A DNA stretch of 64,000 bases from JAJFHI01 sp050633705 (GTDB lineage Bacteria > Pseudomonadota > Alphaproteobacteria > Rhizobiales > Hyphomicrobiaceae): positions 124,001 to 188,000 of the forward strand of contig JBOEGZ010000001.1 of NCBI GenBank assembly GCA_050633705.1. The letters run 5' to 3'. The notes under the pieces are model-generated. The model saw nothing but the letters and a program-made list of their open reading frames with translations. It had not been told where the DNA came from and ran no database searches. The translations under genes were made by a program, and so were the position numbers. Of this stretch, positions 43,659 to 53,043 are shown piece after piece (position 1 is the stretch's first letter; each line of letters starts with the position of its first letter).

Positions 43659-44021
43659 GTGTACGATTGCAAGAAGTGTCCAGGGTATTGCTGTTCTTAT
43701 CCTCTCATTGAATTGACGAAAAAAGATGTTCAACGCCTGGCTGATTTCCACGAGATTGAGTTCCAGGAGGCCAAAAAGGCTTTCACCAAATCTGACCATG
43801 GCGTCAAATACGCAATGCGCCGTAAAAAAGATAAGGTCTACGGCAAGATATGCCGTTTCTTCGACACCAAAAAACGCCGCTGTACGATCTATAAAGGGCG
43901 CCCTTCCGTTTGCCGGAGTTTTCCAGGCGGCAACAAGTGCGGTTATTACGAATTTCTGCGCTTCGAGCGTGATGCTCAGGAAGACAAATCCTTTGTTGCT
44001 CTGACCAACCACGAAGATTGA
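43659..44021 (+). CDS. YkgJ-family cysteine-cluster protein
   Basis: The 120-residue protein begins YDCKKCPGYCC (Cys4, Cys7, Cys11, Cys12) and continues with KICRFFDTKKRRCTIYKGRPSVCRSFPGG and a further KCGYYE. This is the CxxCxxxCC...C...C...C pattern of the YkgJ (UPF0153) family, thought to bind zinc or an iron-sulfur cluster. The function is unknown. It starts at a GTG with GGGAG 9-11 bases upstream. The GST gene follows on the same strand. Confidence 0.88.
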   Translation: MYDCKKCPGYCCSYPLIELTKKDVQRLADFHEIEFQEAKKAFTKSDHGVKYAMRRKKDKVYGKICRFFDTKKRRCTIYKGRPSVCRSFPGGNKCGYYEFLRFERDAQEDKSFVALTNHED

Positions 44022-44138
44022 TTGAAGGTTGATATTGGCAAAATTATTCCTGGTGGCCGCAAAATTCGCGTAAGGTTGCAAACAATGTTGGCCTCTCCTC
44101 TCAGAGGTTCGATACTCCGCCACTGAGGAGATCGTGCA

Positions 44139-44855
44139 ATGATTACACTTTATAGTTTTGGCCCAGCGTTTGGTTTGCCAGATCCGAGTTCGTTTGTCGC
44201 GAAAGCAGAAGTTCTGTTGAAGATGTCGGGGCTTGATTATGTCACCGATACAACGGGTTTCAACAATGCCCCAAAGGGGAAATTGCCCTACATCAACGAT
44301 GACGGAACGGTCATTGCCGACACGACGTTTATTCGCCTCCACTTGGAAAAGAAATACGGCGTTGATTTTGACCCAGGCCTAAGTGACAAGCAAAAAGCCA
44401 ATGCCTGGGCGCTGGAGAAAATGTGTGAAGACCATCTCTATTGGCTCATCGTGCATGATCGCTGGATGAACGATGATGTTTTCGATCGCGGCCCGCGCAA
44501 GTTTTTTGATTTCGTCCCCGCGCTTTTACGGCCATTGGTTATTTGGAAGGTTCGCAAGTCGGTCAAAAGAGACCTTTGGGGCCAAGGGGTGGGCCGTCAC
44601 ACAGATGCAGAACGCATTGTACTTGCCGACAAAACTCTAACGGCTTTAGCGGATGCGCTGGGTGACAAAGACTTCATAATGGGGTCTAAGCCGTGTGGTG
44701 CAGATGCCAGTATTTGGGCCTGCGTTGCTGGAATTTTATGCCCTCATTTCGACGTGCCAACGCTCGAAATTGGGGCAAAGCATGACAACTTGGTTGCGTA
44801 TCGCGATCGTGGAATGAAACTTTGGTTTCCTGAAATCGAGACGACGAGAGCCTAA
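44139..44855 (+). CDS. Glutathione S-transferase family protein (metaxin/FAXC-like)
   Basis: The 238-residue protein has an N-terminal thioredoxin-like GST domain (ITLYSFGPAFGLPDPSSFVAKAEVLLKMSGLDY, PKGKLPYINDDGTVIADTTFIRLHLE) and a helical C-terminal domain (about 85-235), including LWGQGVGRHTDAERIVLADKTLTALADALGDKDFIMGSKPCGADASIWACV. This version resembles the metaxin/failed-axon-connections branch that is common in bacteria. The substrate is unknown. It has its own short leader after the YkgJ-like gene. Confidence 0.9.
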   Translation: MITLYSFGPAFGLPDPSSFVAKAEVLLKMSGLDYVTDTTGFNNAPKGKLPYINDDGTVIADTTFIRLHLEKKYGVDFDPGLSDKQKANAWALEKMCEDHLYWLIVHDRWMNDDVFDRGPRKFFDFVPALLRPLVIWKVRKSVKRDLWGQGVGRHTDAERIVLADKTLTALADALGDKDFIMGSKPCGADASIWACVAGILCPHFDVPTLEIGAKHDNLVAYRDRGMKLWFPEIETTRA

Positions 44856-45035
44856 ACTGCGGCCATTAAATTACGACCAACCACATCTTGCGATGGGCTT
44901 GTAAAACTAGTTTTTCTGGCAGGTGCGCGATGCATGCCGATCGCACGCTTGCCCAGTCATAAGTCTTGGACTTCGCGCTTTCGTTGATAGCGGTCGGTTG
45001 GTAAGGCTGGCCTGAATATTTGCCGGTGTGGTGCC

Positions 45036-46055
45036 TCAAACAGGTTTTTTCTCCAGTGCTTGAGGCGAAGCGATCGTTGTGGTTGCCAATGGTGGGCCGT
45101 GTTTTTCGATTTCTGATGCAAGTGCGGCTTTGTGCGCTTCAACAGATTGCACTTCCAAGAACAACCGGCGAACTTCCGGATAAGTGTTCTTGATCTCAAT
45201 CTCCAATTTTGCCGTCACAGCTTCGACCGCCTGAGACGTTTCGTTGTCTTTGAAATCCACGCTTGCGGCAACGAGGAGGTCGTCAGGACCCAAATGCATC
45301 GTGCGGATTTCATTGATGGCTTTAATGGGCCCGTTAGAACTAACTTCTTGAGCGATAATCTGACTGATGCCGTCCTGCACATCGGCCGTTGCCGCTTCAC
45401 CAATGATCAACGCTTTGATCTCGATGCTCATCACAATCGCTGTCATCGCCAGGATGAGACCGATTACAATTGAGGCGACGCCATCGGCTTGAAGAATGCC
45501 AAATTTATCTGCCAGGAATACGCCGATCATCGCGACAATCAAGCCTAAGCAGGCGGCGAAGTCTTCAAGGACGACAGCAAAAAGTGCAGGATCTTTCGAT
45601 CTGCGAATAGCACGCAACGGCGGAAGGTTTGGATAGCGCGAGTTGAATTCCTGTAACGCCTTAAACATCGCAAAACCTTCCAGCAAGATCGCCACGCCCA
45701 AAACAATATAATTGATGTTGGCATTGGTCATCGTGGTGGGGTGTTGAACTTTGTGAATGCCTTCGTAAATCGAGACACCAGCTCCAAGCGCGAATAAGAT
45801 GACGGCAACAACAAAGCACCAAAAATAAAGCTCTTTTGAATATCCAAATGGGTGTTTTGCATCTGCGGGACGGCTTGCGCGTTTCAGACCCAACAGGATG
45901 AGCCCCTGATTTGCCGTATCGACAAGCGAGTGAACGCCCTCCGACAACATTGCAGATGAGCCTGTCCATGCCGCCGCGGAAAACTTAGCGATGGCGATGC
46001 CAAAGTTGGCACCCAGGGCAAAGAGAACAACCGTCTTAGATCCACTTGCAGCCAA
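45036..46055 (-). CDS. Cation diffusion facilitator transporter (SLC30A9/ZnT9-like)
   Basis: The 339-residue protein has six membrane helices and a cytoplasmic C-terminal domain (about 215-310). Helix 2 has AMLSEGVHSLVDTANQG (His42, Asp46); the partner site in helix 5 reads VLEDFAACLG, with Glu-Asp instead of the usual His-x3-Asp, a pattern I associate with the ZnT9-like branch. CDF transporters export zinc or other divalent metals by proton exchange. The start is a TTG at 46055, supported by a perfect AAGGAG with 7-base spacing. It follows the PRC-barrel gene on the same strand but behind a strong terminator. Confidence 0.93.
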   Translation of the reverse strand: MAASGSKTVVLFALGANFGIAIAKFSAAAWTGSSAMLSEGVHSLVDTANQGLILLGLKRASRPADAKHPFGYSKELYFWCFVVAVILFALGAGVSIYEGIHKVQHPTTMTNANINYIVLGVAILLEGFAMFKALQEFNSRYPNLPPLRAIRRSKDPALFAVVLEDFAACLGLIVAMIGVFLADKFGILQADGVASIVIGLILAMTAIVMSIEIKALIIGEAATADVQDGISQIIAQEVSSNGPIKAINEIRTMHLGPDDLLVAASVDFKDNETSQAVEAVTAKLEIEIKNTYPEVRRLFLEVQSVEAHKAALASEIEKHGPPLATTTIASPQALEKKPV

Positions 46056-46198
46056 AGGTCCGCTCCTTATTCAATTCGCTCTTAATCAATTCGCAAGGAC
46101 CGGCTGGCAAACACCGGTCCGCGTGTTGACGCCAAACGCGGTGATTATGCTCGAAAACGATCAAACGAGACTTTGCCATTGTATAGCGCGACTGACAA

Positions 46199-46235
46199 AA
46201 AAAGAAAAAGCCCCAGGGCGCATTTTCCCTGAGGC
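46199..46235 (-). terminator. Rho-independent terminator of the PRC-barrel gene
   Basis: A 9-bp stem (46210-46218 against 46227-46235, with one G-T pair) and an 8-base loop; on the minus strand a T-rich tract of about eleven bases follows. It lies between the PRC-barrel gene and the CDF transporter. Confidence 0.88.
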
Positions 46236-46304
46236 CTGTGTTCCTTAAAATCAATGCCCGTCGTGTCAGTGAGAATCGCGCGAGCGACGGGAAACTGATT
46301 CGGT

Positions 46305-46970
46305 TTATTGCGTTGTCGCTGGATCAGCAGGGGCTGTGTCTGCTGGCGGCGTTTCAGCAGGAGCTGTTTCCGCTGGTGTGGTTTCGGTGGGAGCAGGCTG
46401 GGCTGCTTCTTTGGCTTTTTCGTAAGCTGTGCCTGCAGCTTCCTTGGCTTTATCATAAGCCTCTTTGGTTGCTTCTTTGGCCTTTTCAATCGTCGGAGCT
46501 GCTTTTTCGTAAGCTTCTTTGCTTGTTTCTGTCGTTTTGTCCGTCAACTCTTTTGCTTTTTCTTTGGCACGTTCGAGAAGAGATTTTTTCGGTTTCGCGC
46601 GTTTGAACTCAGGGGTTGCGTCCAACACGTCTTTGCTTACGCCTGGCAATGCAACCACCATCTTGCCATTGACGTCTTTGTCGACCAAGGCATCGAGGCG
46701 AACACCAATTTTCTTTTCGCCAATGCCTAAGAAACCGCCAGTGCCGATAATCACACCTTCGACGATGTTTGAATCATTAAGGATGACGTCTTCGATATCC
46801 CCGAAAATTTTACCTTCGTCGTTGTAAATCTTTGCGCCGATAAGAGAATCTTTCGCCAGGTACTGATGAGCGCCTTGTGCAGCAATGAAGACGTCTTGCG
46901 CATAAACCTGTGCTGGAGTGGCAATGGCGAGTGCGGCCACTGTGGCGAGACTGAGAGCAAGCTTTTTCAT
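46305..46970 (-). CDS. Exported PRC-barrel protein with Ala/Lys helical repeats
   Basis: The 221-residue protein has a signal peptide (cleavage near VYA-QDV, residue 24), a PRC-barrel domain (about 40-115: KDSLIGAKIYNDEGKIFGDIEDVILND, GTGGFLGIGEKKIGVRLDAL), and then a long helical tail of KEAYEKA / AYDKAKEAA repeats (about 125-190) resembling LEA and apolipoprotein-like amphipathic helices. It ends in Pro/Thr-rich TPAETAPAETPPADTA repeats. Such PRC proteins are common in Hyphomicrobiales and may act in stress protection of the envelope; this is inference. AAGGA precedes the ATG. Confidence 0.88.
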   Translation of the reverse strand: MKKLALSLATVAALAIATPAQVYAQDVFIAAQGAHQYLAKDSLIGAKIYNDEGKIFGDIEDVILNDSNIVEGVIIGTGGFLGIGEKKIGVRLDALVDKDVNGKMVVALPGVSKDVLDATPEFKRAKPKKSLLERAKEKAKELTDKTTETSKEAYEKAAPTIEKAKEATKEAYDKAKEAAGTAYEKAKEAAQPAPTETTPAETAPAETPPADTAPADPATTQ

Positions 46971-47310
46971 TTGATCGTTTCCTTCTCGTAAAGCCCTTAA
47001 TTGGGGCCGAGGGCAGTCCGCAATTGACATGGCGTCAACTGAGTTAATTGCGATTTAGCGACTCTGTATGGCGTGATCAAGTTTTTGGAGATATTGTTGG
47101 TGGGGCAAAGCGACACGTGCAAATTGTCTCAAAAACCCAATAAATATGGGGAGAAGGGCAGGGTATGGGCGTCCAAATGTTGGGGCTGCATTGCAGTTCT
47201 GCCTCCGCATCGCTAACGTTTGTCCAAATCATCATCATTTCGCCGCTGGCCTGGATCTGACCCGATGGGAAAAAGAGCCAGTTTGAGCGCGCAAAATCGG
47301 AAAGATCTCC
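46971..47310. other. Divergent intergenic region before gyrA, 340 bases
   Basis: It contains the promoters of the PRC-barrel gene and gyrA. No hairpin, RNA gene or repeat is recognised. Confidence 0.45.
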
Positions 47311-50151
47311 GTGGCAGAGAATAGTGACGGCACGCCTCCAGGCGGCAAAGGACATGGCGAGATTCGCCCGGTCTCCATTACCGAAGAAATGAAACGGTCG
47401 TACCTTGAGTACGCCATGAGCGTGATCGTGTCGCGCGCTTTGCCGGACGTTCGCGACGGTCTCAAGCCTGTGCATCGCCGCATTCTCTATGGCATGCATC
47501 GCATGGGCCTGGAGCACAATAAGGGCTATCGCAAATCGGCGAAGGTCGTTGGCGAAGTGATGGGTAACTACCACCCGCATGGCGACGGCGCGATCTATGA
47601 CGCCTTGGTGCGTCTGGCGCAGGACTTCTCAATGAGCTTGCCGCTGATTGAGGGTCAGGGAAATTTCGGCTCTGTTGATGGCGATCCGCCAGCCGCGATG
47701 CGCTATACCGAATGTCGCTTGGAAAAGGTCGCTCAATACCTCCTTGACGACCTCGATAAGTCGACCGTCGACTACCAGCCAAACTACGACGACAAAGATA
47801 CCGAACCGGTCGTGTTGCCAGCGAAGTATCCTAACCTGTTGGTCAATGGCGCCGGCGGCATCGCCGTCGGTATGGCAACCAATATTCCGCCACACAACTT
47901 GGGCGAAGTGATCAACGCGTGTTTGGCGCATCTCGAAAATCCGGAAATTACACTGGAAGAGTTGTGTGCCATCGTACCGGGACCGGATTTTCCAACGGGT
48001 GCTTACATTCTTGGTCGCGGTGGAATCCGCAAAGCTTACTTTGAAGGCCGCGGATCGATCATCATGCGCTCGCGGGTTGAAGTCGAAGAAGTTCGCAAAG
48101 ATCGCCAGGCGCTTGTTGTGAGTGCCATCCCGTATCAGGTCAACAAACGGACTCTGATCGAAAAAATCGCCGACCTCGTGCGTGATAAGCGCATCGAAGG
48201 CATCTCTGACATCTGGGACGAGAGCAACCGTGATGGCATGCGCATTGTTATACAGTTAAAACGCGATGCGGTTGCTGATGTGGTGCTCAATCAACTGTGG
48301 CGCTATTCAGACCTACAAACCTCGTTTGGCGCCAACATGTTGGCTATCAACGGTGGCCGTCCTGAGCAGATGAACCTGCGCGATATGGTGACGGCGTTCA
48401 CGGCGTTCCGCCAGGAGGTTGTCACACGGCGCACAAAGCACTTGCTTACCAAAGCACGTGACCGCGCGCACGTCTTGGTCGGCCTTGCGATCGCTGTTGC
48501 CAACATCGATGAAGTGATCAAGCTTATTCGCCACGCAGCCTCTCCGGCGATTGCTCGAGAAGAACTGATGGCGCGGGATTGGCCAGCCAAAGACATCGCA
48601 CCATTGGTTGAGCTGATTGCTGACCCTCGCCATAGCGTTCAAGCCGATGGCACCTACAAGCTTTCTGAGGAGCAGGCGCGGGCAATTCTTGATTTGAGAT
48701 TGCAACGCCTCACCGCGCTTGGCCGCGATGAAATTGGCGATGAATTGCGCAAGCTTGGCGAGGAGATCAAAGAGTTCTTGGCGATTCTGTCGTCACGTGC
48801 GCGTATCGTTGACATCATCAAAGGTGAATTGACCGACATACGCGATAACTTTGCCGTGCCGCGGCGTACGGAAATTATCGAGATGGACGGTGACGTGGAT
48901 GATGAAGATCTCATCCAACGCGAAGATGTCGTCGTTACCGTTTCCCACAAAGGTTATATCAAGCGCGTGCCGCTTGGGACTTATCGTGCGCAACGTCGTG
49001 GCGGCAAGGGACGCTCGGGCGTTTCCACCAAAGAGGAAGATTTTGTCACGCAAATCTTCGTCACCTCGACGCATGCGCCTGTGTTGTTTTTCTCATCGCG
49101 CGGCATGGTCTATCGCATGAAGGTCTGGCGTTTGCCAGCCGGCACACCGCAATCTGTCGGCAAAGCGCTGATCAACTTGTTGCCGCTGGCACAGGATGAA
49201 TGGATTACCTCCATACTTCCGCTGCCGGAGGATCAGGAAACATGGTCTGACCTGGAGCTGATGTTTGCAACGCAATCTGGCAACGTGCGTAGAAACTCGC
49301 TTGCCGATTTCGAAAATATCAATCGCAACGGCAAAATCGCAATGAAACTGGATGAGGGCGATCGTATCGTTGGAGTTGCGATTTCAAAACCTGCAGACAA
49401 CGTCTTGCTGACGACTGCACGCGGGCAATGTATTCGCTTCCAGGCGACGGACGTTCGCGTCTTTAAGGGGCGCGATTCAACTGGTGTAAGAGGCATCCGA
49501 TTGGATGGCGACGACAAAGTGATCTCGATGGCTATTTTGGATGGCGTTGAGGCGACGCCAGCCGAACGCACGGCCTATCTGAAATACGCAACCGCTCAAC
49601 GTCGTGCGCAAGGCGGCGGTGAAGATGAGGCTGCATCTGCTGGCGTTGAGATTGAGGAAAACGGTGAGGGCGGTGATGAAAACCTCACACCGGAACGCAT
49701 CGCCGAGCTTGCTGAACGCGAGCAATTTGTTTTGACAGTGTCTGACAAAGGCTATGGCAAGCGCTCGTCGTCCTATGAGTATCGTGTAACAGGGCGTGGT
49801 GGCAAAGGCTTAGTCGCTATGGTGGTCAACGATCGTAACGGGCGCCTTGGTGCCTCATTCCCGATTGAAAATAGTGATCAGATTATGCTGGTGACGGACG
49901 CCGGTCAGCTTATCCGTTGTCCGGTTCATGATGTGCGTATTGCAGGTCGCAACACGCAAGGCGTGCGGATTTTCAAGACTGGAAAAGATGAGCTTGTGGT
50001 GTCTGTTGAACGCATCCCTGATGACGGCAATGACGACGAGGACGTTGTCGAAGGTACTGATGCGGGGGCGGCGGATGAGACAACCAATGTTGGCGACACA
50101 CCATCGACATCGAACCCATCATCTGGAGATGAGCCAACCGGCGATGCCTAG
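47311..50151 (+). CDS. gyrA: DNA gyrase subunit A
   Basis: The 946-residue subunit breaks and rejoins DNA. The active-site tyrosine is in AAMRYTE (Tyr132). The quinolone-resistance region reads GNYHPHGDGAIYD: the position equivalent to E. coli Ser83 is Gly93, and Asp87 is Asp97. The C-terminal domain has the GyrA box QRRGGKG that distinguishes gyrase from topoisomerase IV. An insertion rich in Gly and Glu lies before the last repeat (near 770-800), and the C-terminal 40 residues are acidic. The start is a GTG at 47311 behind GGAAAGA. The gene begins the gyrA-coaD-queA-tgt core block. Confidence 0.98.
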   Translation: MAENSDGTPPGGKGHGEIRPVSITEEMKRSYLEYAMSVIVSRALPDVRDGLKPVHRRILYGMHRMGLEHNKGYRKSAKVVGEVMGNYHPHGDGAIYDALVRLAQDFSMSLPLIEGQGNFGSVDGDPPAAMRYTECRLEKVAQYLLDDLDKSTVDYQPNYDDKDTEPVVLPAKYPNLLVNGAGGIAVGMATNIPPHNLGEVINACLAHLENPEITLEELCAIVPGPDFPTGAYILGRGGIRKAYFEGRGSIIMRSRVEVEEVRKDRQALVVSAIPYQVNKRTLIEKIADLVRDKRIEGISDIWDESNRDGMRIVIQLKRDAVADVVLNQLWRYSDLQTSFGANMLAINGGRPEQMNLRDMVTAFTAFRQEVVTRRTKHLLTKARDRAHVLVGLAIAVANIDEVIKLIRHAASPAIAREELMARDWPAKDIAPLVELIADPRHSVQADGTYKLSEEQARAILDLRLQRLTALGRDEIGDELRKLGEEIKEFLAILSSRARIVDIIKGELTDIRDNFAVPRRTEIIEMDGDVDDEDLIQREDVVVTVSHKGYIKRVPLGTYRAQRRGGKGRSGVSTKEEDFVTQIFVTSTHAPVLFFSSRGMVYRMKVWRLPAGTPQSVGKALINLLPLAQDEWITSILPLPEDQETWSDLELMFATQSGNVRRNSLADFENINRNGKIAMKLDEGDRIVGVAISKPADNVLLTTARGQCIRFQATDVRVFKGRDSTGVRGIRLDGDDKVISMAILDGVEATPAERTAYLKYATAQRRAQGGGEDEAASAGVEIEENGEGGDENLTPERIAELAEREQFVLTVSDKGYGKRSSSYEYRVTGRGGKGLVAMVVNDRNGRLGASFPIENSDQIMLVTDAGQLIRCPVHDVRIAGRNTQGVRIFKTGKDELVVSVERIPDDGNDDEDVVEGTDAGAADETTNVGDTPSTSNPSSGDEPTGDA

Positions 50152-50213
50152 AGCTCCGATTTGGAACAAATTCGACCCGTTTACGTGCGAACTTGCGTCA
50201 CTTCGACTTTGAA

Positions 50214-50969
50214 TTATTGGTCTGCGATTAAGGCGTCAGCTTTTGCGTCTTGACCGGTTGCGCGATAAGCGGCTTCGAGTTTCTTGGATGTGATCCGCAG
50301 GTTGGGATTGCGTTCATTGAAAACACGTCTGAAAATTCCCGTTGACTGTTCCCAAAGTGGGATCGCTTTTTTCGTTGATTTGTTTGCGACATAAAAGTCG
50401 GCAACTTTATTTAACGTCATCGCCAGGTTGACGTTGTTTGGGCCAAAGACTTGGCGTTTGATATCAAGTGAAGACTCAAGTTCTTTTTGGGCAAGCGCGC
50501 GTTGTCCCAGCTTCAAGTAGGTATCGGAAAGTTGTTCGCGCACGCGCGCGACCTGCGTGGTGCGTGCACCATAAACGCGTGACAGAATTGGGATGAGGCG
50601 CAAGTGGACTTTACTTGCTTTTTCATGTTGGCCAAGTTCGCCATAAATCTGGGCAAGTGGTGTGAGGACTTTGGAAACTTCGAAGTGGTCTTTGCCAAAA
50701 GCCTGTTCGGATTTGCTAAGTGCCGCAAGTGCTGGCTGTAGGGCCTCTTTGGGTTTGCCCCCGCGCAATATTTCAACGGACTCGCGGCTCAGTTTCTTGA
50801 TCTCGGCGCGCGTTTCAGCACTAATTTGTGGCACGGGTTTTGCGCTGGGTGCGCTTTCTGCCTTTTTGGCACCACCGACGCCGAAAGCCGGAGAAAATGC
50901 GGCAAGGGCACTTAAGCCCAACATGGCAAAGGTCGAAAATTTAACTGGTTTTGGTTTAAAAATTCGCAT
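50214..50969 (-). CDS. Exported TPR-repeat protein
   Basis: The 251-residue protein has a signal peptide (hydrophobic about 12-28, near AFSPAFG) and an all-helical body with tetratricopeptide repeats of the 42-residue type (about 70-245), such as FGKDHFEVSKVLTPLAQIYGELGQHEKA, FGPNNVNLAMTLNKVADFYV and ERNPNLRITSKKLEAAYRATGQ. It probably works as a periplasmic or surface scaffold. It converges with gyrA and diverges from coaD. The ATG at 50969 fits the signal peptide; 36 further upstream codons are not convincing. Confidence 0.85.
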   Translation of the reverse strand: MRIFKPKPVKFSTFAMLGLSALAAFSPAFGVGGAKKAESAPSAKPVPQISAETRAEIKKLSRESVEILRGGKPKEALQPALAALSKSEQAFGKDHFEVSKVLTPLAQIYGELGQHEKASKVHLRLIPILSRVYGARTTQVARVREQLSDTYLKLGQRALAQKELESSLDIKRQVFGPNNVNLAMTLNKVADFYVANKSTKKAIPLWEQSTGIFRRVFNERNPNLRITSKKLEAAYRATGQDAKADALIADQ

Positions 50970-51162
50970 TTTTCGTGTTTCCCGGTCGTCTAAGTTTTTG
51001 CCTGTTTCGACGCAATGGCGGTCGTAGCCCGTGTCTTTGGCAGCCGTTTTCAACATTGTAACATGTGAATACGCCAATGGTTTTAACCCAGTTCACCGCA
51101 ATGGTGAATCCTTTCCCCCAAGAACGTGACAGACGCCAGAAAACTCGGCATAAGTTTTGATT

Positions 51163-51669
51163 ATGAAACGGATTGGATTTTATTCAGGCTCCTTTGACCC
51201 TGTCACGTTGGGCCATACGGATGTGATTGAGCGCGCTGCTGCCATAGTCGACCGCTTGGTGATCGGCATTGGCGTGCATCCATCGAAATCGCCAATGTTT
51301 GCTGCCGCCGAACGCGCGGCGCTGTTGGAAGCTGAAACGGCTCCCATCGCCGCGAAAACAGGCTGTGAAATCGTCATTGACACATTTGACAACCTCGCGA
51401 TTGAAGCCGCCCGCAAGGTGAATGCGACCGTCATCTTTCGGGGCTTAAGGGACGGAACGGATTTTGATTATGAAATGCAAATGGCCGGGATGAATGGCGC
51501 GATGGCCGCCGATCTACAAACCATATTTGTGCCGTCTTCTCCAAATGTCCGCCATATCGCGTCCGGATTGGTCCGCCAGGTTGCCTTTATGGGGGGAGAT
51601 GCGTCCCAGTTTGTTTCCCCGGCTGTGGCAGAAAGCTTAGTTGAAAAAGTCCGTCGGGCGCGCGGATAA
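51163..51669 (+). CDS. coaD: Phosphopantetheine adenylyltransferase
   Basis: The 168-residue enzyme catalyses the fourth step of coenzyme A synthesis, joining 4'-phosphopantetheine and ATP to dephospho-CoA. The nucleotidyltransferase motif is YSGSFDPVTLGHTDVIERA (GxFDPxTxGH), followed by FRGLRDGTDFDYEMQMAGMN and FVPSSPNVRHIASGLVRQVA, the ISSTxVR-like element. Length is typical. A TTG two codons upstream is possible but the ATG at 51163 begins with the usual MKRIGFYSG-like N-terminus; no strong ribosome binding site is seen. Confidence 0.97.
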   Translation: MKRIGFYSGSFDPVTLGHTDVIERAAAIVDRLVIGIGVHPSKSPMFAAAERAALLEAETAPIAAKTGCEIVIDTFDNLAIEAARKVNATVIFRGLRDGTDFDYEMQMAGMNGAMAADLQTIFVPSSPNVRHIASGLVRQVAFMGGDASQFVSPAVAESLVEKVRRARG

Positions 51670-51859
51670 GGCGTTGAAACTCCCCGTACGTTTTATTCCT
51701 TCAAGGGACAACAGGGCTTCAGCCGCGACCATTGGTAGTTGGGCGCTTGCCCAAAGGCCGTCAAATCGCCATAAGACGTGCGGAAAGTCCGGCGTCGCGA
51801 CAGCAAACGCTGTGATACCTTAAAAATTCCGCAAAAATTCCGCCGTAAAGGAAAATTCA

Positions 51860-52396
51860 ATGCGCCATCTTGCAAAACTCTTTTTTGCGTTCGCTCTCTT
51901 GCTGGCTCCTGCCCAGTTAAGTGCGAGCGAGCTTGATCCTGAAAACACTTTGGTGTTGGAACTCAGCACAGGAACTGTGGTGATTAAGTTGCGTCCCGAC
52001 CTTGCCCCCAACCACGTCGCGCGGGCTAAAAGACTGGCACGCGAAGGTTTTTATGACGGGATTATTTTCCACCGCGTGATCGATGGTTTCATGGCGCAAA
52101 CCGGCGACCCGACTGGAACGGGCACAGGTGGTTCGAAGTATCCTGATCTTCGTGCAGAATTTACACCAGCGGCCTACGAACGTGGCACCGTTGGGGCTGC
52201 GCGTTCAGCGAGTCCAGATTCGGCGAACAGTCAGTTTTTTATTACTTTCAAACACACGCCCGCTCTCAACGGCCAATACACCGTTTGGGGTGAAGTGGTC
52301 AAAGGCATGACCAGTGTTGATAAAGTGGCACGTGGTCAGCCGCCCGCCCAACCAGATAAAATTGTTAAGGCTTACGTCCTGGCTGATAAGAAGTAG
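51860..52396 (+). CDS. Periplasmic peptidyl-prolyl cis-trans isomerase (cyclophilin)
   Basis: The 178-residue cyclophilin has a signal peptide (cleavage near LSA-SEL, residue 22), so it acts in the periplasm. The catalytic core has FHRVIDGFMAQTGDPTGTGTGG and SQFFITF, containing the catalytic Arg of FHR and the Phe and Gln that follow. The place of the cyclosporin-contacting tryptophan of human CypA is Ala here (TPALNGQ). It is a close paralogue of the next gene, which lacks the signal peptide; the two probably arose by duplication with one copy exported. AAAGGA precedes the ATG. Confidence 0.95.
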   Translation: MRHLAKLFFAFALLLAPAQLSASELDPENTLVLELSTGTVVIKLRPDLAPNHVARAKRLAREGFYDGIIFHRVIDGFMAQTGDPTGTGTGGSKYPDLRAEFTPAAYERGTVGAARSASPDSANSQFFITFKHTPALNGQYTVWGEVVKGMTSVDKVARGQPPAQPDKIVKAYVLADKK

Positions 52397-52503
52397 AACG
52401 CTAGGCCGACCCATTCAACAAATAATCCCGGTACATCCGGCATTGTGGCCGGTGCCAAATTGTCGGCACTGGCCGTCACACATTTAGGAATAATGAGGAA
52501 GCG

Positions 52504-52980
52504 ATGACTGACATCAAAGATCCCGAAAACACACTCATGATGGAAACTTCACAAGGCTCCGTCGTGATTGAGCTGCGCCCCGATCTCGCGCCCAAACACG
52601 TCGAGCGGATCAAAATGTTGGTGCGTGATGGCTTTTATGACGGGATTGTTTTCCACCGCGTGATCGACGGCTTTATGGCACAGACGGGTTGCCCCGATGG
52701 GCGCGGTACGGGCAGTTCAAGTCATCCAAACCTGGAAGCGGAATTCAACGCTGAACCACATGTGCGCGGTGTGTGTTCCATGGCGCGCGCGGCAGCACCG
52801 AACTCAGCCAACAGCCAGTTTTTTATCTGTTTTGACGATGCGACATTCCTTGACAACCAATACACCGCCTGGGGCCAAGTCGTGTCTGGGATGGAAAACG
52901 TCGATAAGCTGCAACGCGGCGAGCCCCCTCAAAATCCAGACAAGATGATATCGGTTAAAGTGGCAGCTGACGTCGGTTAA
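52504..52980 (+). CDS. ppiB: Cytoplasmic peptidyl-prolyl cis-trans isomerase (cyclophilin B)
   Basis: The 158-residue cyclophilin lacks a signal peptide and acts in the cytoplasm. FHRVIDGFMAQTGCPDGRGTGS and SQFFICF form the active site. The tryptophan-equivalent position is Phe (ATFLDNQ), as in E. coli PpiB. It aligns closely with the preceding exported paralogue over the whole catalytic domain. A GAGGAAG element precedes the ATG by about 3-9 bases, and a terminator follows. Confidence 0.95.
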   Translation: MTDIKDPENTLMMETSQGSVVIELRPDLAPKHVERIKMLVRDGFYDGIVFHRVIDGFMAQTGCPDGRGTGSSSHPNLEAEFNAEPHVRGVCSMARAAAPNSANSQFFICFDDATFLDNQYTAWGQVVSGMENVDKLQRGEPPQNPDKMISVKVAADVG

Positions 52981-53005
52981 AGACTGGGACGAAAAAATAG
53001 AAATT

Positions 53006-53043
53006 GGCCACGCAGGTTTTGTGCCGCGTGGCCTTTTCTTTTG
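53006..53043 (+). terminator. Rho-independent terminator after ppiB
   Basis: An 8-bp stem (GGCCACGC / GCGTGGCC) with a 12-base loop runs into TTTTCTTTT, 26 bases after the ppiB stop. Confidence 0.88.

Noticed and set aside
43437..44342. Long minus-strand reading frame (301 codons) across the YkgJ-like and GST genes
   Set aside because: It is antisense to two genes with clear family motifs, and its translation has no recognisable domain or sensible start context.
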